NCBI RefSeq assembly: GCF_030282825.1
Contig: NZ_JASTZU010000036.1
Coordinates: forward strand, 1-64,000
Origin: Aquibacillus rhizosphaerae
GTDB lineage: Bacteria > Bacillota > Bacilli > Bacillales > Amphibacillaceae
DNA length: 64,000 nt
Reading direction: 5' to 3'
Part shown: piece by piece, positions 62,360 to 64,000 of the stretch
Layout: each line of letters starts with the position of its first letter
Numbering within the stretch: position 1 is the first letter of the stretch
Position numbers and translations under genes: made by a program
Notes under the pieces: generated by a model
Database searches by the model: none
Told to the model about the DNA's origin: nothing
The model's input: the letters and a program-made list of their open reading frames with translations, nothing else

Positions 62360-62719
62360 TTAATAGCCTACTTCAACAGAAGCTATAACAATATACATTA
62401 AATCATTTTTATCTTGTTTATCTTCTAGTACAATTCCGCTTGTTGTAGCCATACCGCCGTCAACGACTTCTACTGTAACTGTTCCATAAGGAATTTCTTT
62501 CTTAATCAAATTATGGTCCAATTGTTCCTTATCAACAGGAACTGCAAGTTTAACGTTAACATGCATCTCGTCTAACGATTGATTAGGTAAATAATCCTTA
62601 ATGCCAGGCATTGAATTAAAGTGTATGGCATTCTCTACTGCACGTACTGCAGCCTTAGTAATGTTTTGACCATGAACATCAATTCCCATTCCAGTTTCAA
62701 TGAAAATTACCTTTTTCAT
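62360..62719 (-). CDS. Lin0512-family protein, second copy
   Basis: A 119-residue protein of the Lin0512 family of unknown function. It has IETGMGIDVHGQNITKAAVRAVENAI (about 7-32), NSMPGI, VPYG-like IPYGTVTVEVVDGGMATTSGIVLEDK (about 74-99), and DLMYIVIASVEVGY. It shares its whole layout with the gene at 62816-63178, roughly half the residues identical by eye. The pair is on the same strand about 100 bases apart. GGAGTCATTT precedes the ATG. Confidence 0.82.
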   Translation of the reverse strand: MKKVIFIETGMGIDVHGQNITKAAVRAVENAIHFNSMPGIKDYLPNQSLDEMHVNVKLAVPVDKEQLDHNLIKKEIPYGTVTVEVVDGGMATTSGIVLEDKQDKNDLMYIVIASVEVGY

Positions 62720-62815
62720 ATAAATGACTCCTTCTCTTTTACATTCTTATAGTTCTTAATTTAAGAGTAGGTTATAACCGTTTAGAAATCAATTATCATG
62801 GTTAATTAAAACGAA

Positions 62816-63178
62816 TTAATTAGATCCAACTTCTACAGCAGCATTGACGATATACATTAAATCGTTATCGTCATTTTCATCCTCTAAAATAACTCCACTT
62901 GAGGTAGCCATACCACCATCAGTTACATCTACAGTAACTGAGCCATAAGGAATCACATTTTTAATTTCTTCTACATCTACCTTTTCACGATCTAACGGTA
63001 CAGCGACTCTAACGAATACTTCCATATTATCAACTGAATTATTAGGCAATGCCTTTTCTATGCCAGGCATTGAATTGGAAAGAATAGCATTTTCTACTGC
63101 TCTAACAGAAGCCTTCGTAATATCTTGTCCGTGCGTATCAATACCGGTTCCTGTCTGTACAAATAATGTTTGATTCAT
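62816..63178 (-). CDS. Lin0512-family protein, first copy
   Basis: A 120-residue paralogue of the following gene: VQTGTGIDTHGQDITKASVRAVENAI, NSMPGIEKALPNNS, IPYGSVTVDVTDGGMATSSGVILEDE and DLMYIVNAAVEVG. Function is unknown; the fixed GxD.HGQ, TKA.RAVENAI and GGMAT.SG motifs suggest a conserved oligomer or active site. GGGAGCGATAGG precedes the ATG at 63178. No terminator is evident between the copies, so they may be co-transcribed. Confidence 0.82.
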   Translation of the reverse strand: MNQTLFVQTGTGIDTHGQDITKASVRAVENAILSNSMPGIEKALPNNSVDNMEVFVRVAVPLDREKVDVEEIKNVIPYGSVTVDVTDGGMATSSGVILEDENDDNDLMYIVNAAVEVGSN

Positions 63179-63332
63179 TCCTATCGCTCCCTTTCATAAG
63201 TTATTTATATCCTTGTTATAAGTACGCTTCCCGACTTGAAGAAGTATCAAACACTTCTTCCGCTATAATTAGGTATTTAATGCCTTGATTTGATAAACTA
63301 AACATAAATGTTAAGTGAGAAAGGATTTAATA

Positions 63333-63812
63333 ATGAAAATTACAATTATTGCTGTAGGGAAATTAAAAGAAAAGTATTTAAAACTAGGTATTCAAGAATA
63401 TAGTAAAAGGCTGGGTGCTTATGCAACGCTAGATATGATAGAGGTTCCTGATGAAAAAGCTCCGGAGAATATGAGTGAAGCGGAAATGGTTGAGGTGAAG
63501 CGAAAAGAAGGGGAAAAGATTCTAGCGAAAATCGGAGCGGATTCTTTCGTTATTTCCCTGGAAATAAACGGCGACATGCTTACTTCAGAGGATTTTGCCA
63601 AGAAATTAGACAATTTAGCGACACATGGAAAAAGTAAAATTACTCTTGTAATAGGAGGTTCACTCGGACTTAGTCAAGAAGTACAGAAGCGAAGTGACTA
63701 TGCTTTATCATTTTCTAAGATGACTTTTCCACATCAGTTAATGCGATTGATTTTAGTGGAACAGATCTATCGCGCGTTTCGGATTAACCGGGGGGAACCG
63801 TATCATAAGTGA
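63333..63812 (+). CDS. rlmH: 23S rRNA pseudouridine1915 N3-methyltransferase RlmH
   Basis: SPOUT methyltransferase for m3-psi1915 in 23S rRNA. The 159-residue protein starts [20 protein letters not shown]. The knot shows [15 protein letters not shown] (SAM loop), then [23 protein letters not shown] and the C-terminal [11 protein letters not shown] chose the ATG at 63333 with GAAAGGA upstream. Its 3' end is the SCC integration site in staphylococci; the matching GAACCGTATCATAAGTGATG is intact here. Confidence 0.97.
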   Translation: MKITIIAVGKLKEKYLKLGIQEYSKRLGAYATLDMIEVPDEKAPENMSEAEMVEVKRKEGEKILAKIGADSFVISLEINGDMLTSEDFAKKLDNLATHGKSKITLVIGGSLGLSQEVQKRSDYALSFSKMTFPHQLMRLILVEQIYRAFRINRGEPYHK

Positions 63813-64000
63813 TGGTAAACAGGATAATAGAACTTTCTGTTGCAATAAAACAAATACGTATTAACAAGAAATCGAAAAAGTTAATTTGAGGATTAATAGA
63901 CGTTAGAAGTGCGATTGGAAGTTCTGTAATTAGAATAACAATTGTTACACGTAAGTAAAATAATAAGCAAGTGTCTGAGGTGGGGCAATTGGAACAACTA
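63813..64000. other. Flank downstream of rlmH
   Basis: No plus-strand frame longer than a few codons. The minus strand has an open frame across the whole stretch (about 62 codons, entering the rlmH 3' end) with hydrophobic runs such as RVTIVILITELPIALLT, but no start codon with a ribosome site is visible and it runs off the window. I cannot tell a real gene end from chance. Confidence 0.3.

Overview
The window is the chromosomal replication-origin region of a low-GC, AT-rich, spore-forming member of the Bacillaceae. Gene order and protein sequences look most like the halotolerant group around Oceanobacillus, Virgibacillus and Gracilibacillus; that placement is inference from memory. Evidence is the syntenic block rlmH-htrA-walJIHKR-purA-dnaB-rplI-gdpP-yybS-rpsR-ssb-rpsF-ychF-spo0J-soj-noc-rsmG-mnmG-mnmE-jag-yidC-rnpA-rpmH-oriC-dnaA-dnaN-yaaA-recF-remB-gyrB-gyrA-guaB-dacA-pdxST-serS, plus sporulation-lineage genes (yyaC, noc, spo0J/soj). 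The window is reversed relative to the usual dnaA-forward map: the dnaA arm runs on the minus strand and the rpmH arm on the plus strand, so nearly all genes are transcribed away from oriC.

Layout. 1-640: decayed IS1182-type transposase end. 646-5022: proC, tRNA-Ser(UGA), T-box-controlled serS, and the pdxST pyridoxal phosphate synthase pair. 5310-11678: dacA, a divergent uracil-DNA glycosylase, guaB, yaaC on the opposite strand, and a degenerate HD-GYP protein. 11911-20036: gyrA, gyrB, remB, recF, yaaA, dnaN. 20037-22191: bipartite origin, with a DnaA-trio/unwinding region between dnaN and dnaA and a DnaA-box array between dnaA and rpmH. 22192-32148: rpmH, rnpA, yidC, jag, mnmE, mnmG, rsmG, noc, soj, spo0J, with two perfect parS sites and a third near-perfect one at 36766. 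32334-33911: a DUF554 membrane protein, then an 870-base gene-free stretch holding an inverted pair of GC-richer repeats and a perfect 32-bp palindrome. 33912-39327: yyaC, YkvI-type transporter, MscS channel, DUF951, ychF, rpsF-ssb-rpsR. 39556-42391: T-box-controlled serA facing a YsaA-like HAD phosphatase, a probable serine-synthesis pair. 42674-49276: yybS-gdpP-rplI, dnaB, PurR-controlled purA. 49718-58455: LysM/G5/M23 murein hydrolase followed by the walRKHIJ-htrA cell-wall stress operon. 58497-63178: a DnaA-box cluster and an accessory block (ROK kinase, manA, aldo-keto reductase, DoxX protein, two Lin0512 paralogues) placed between htrA and rlmH. 63333-64000: rlmH and its downstream flank.

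The genes are mostly housekeeping: replication initiation and segregation, DNA topology, tRNA modification, translation, purine and serine/PLP metabolism, and wall homeostasis. I found no CRISPR array, prophage, rRNA operon or recognisable defence system. The most interesting non-coding signals are a three-copy palindromic intergenic repeat family with long and short forms (14606, 24501, 39827), a run of six DnaA-trios, two extra DnaA-box clusters at 24.7 and 58.6 kb, and an intrinsic terminator placed between a good promoter and the yybS-gdpP-rplI operon. The most interesting proteins are the extra uracil-DNA glycosylase and the HD-GYP protein lacking its HD histidine.
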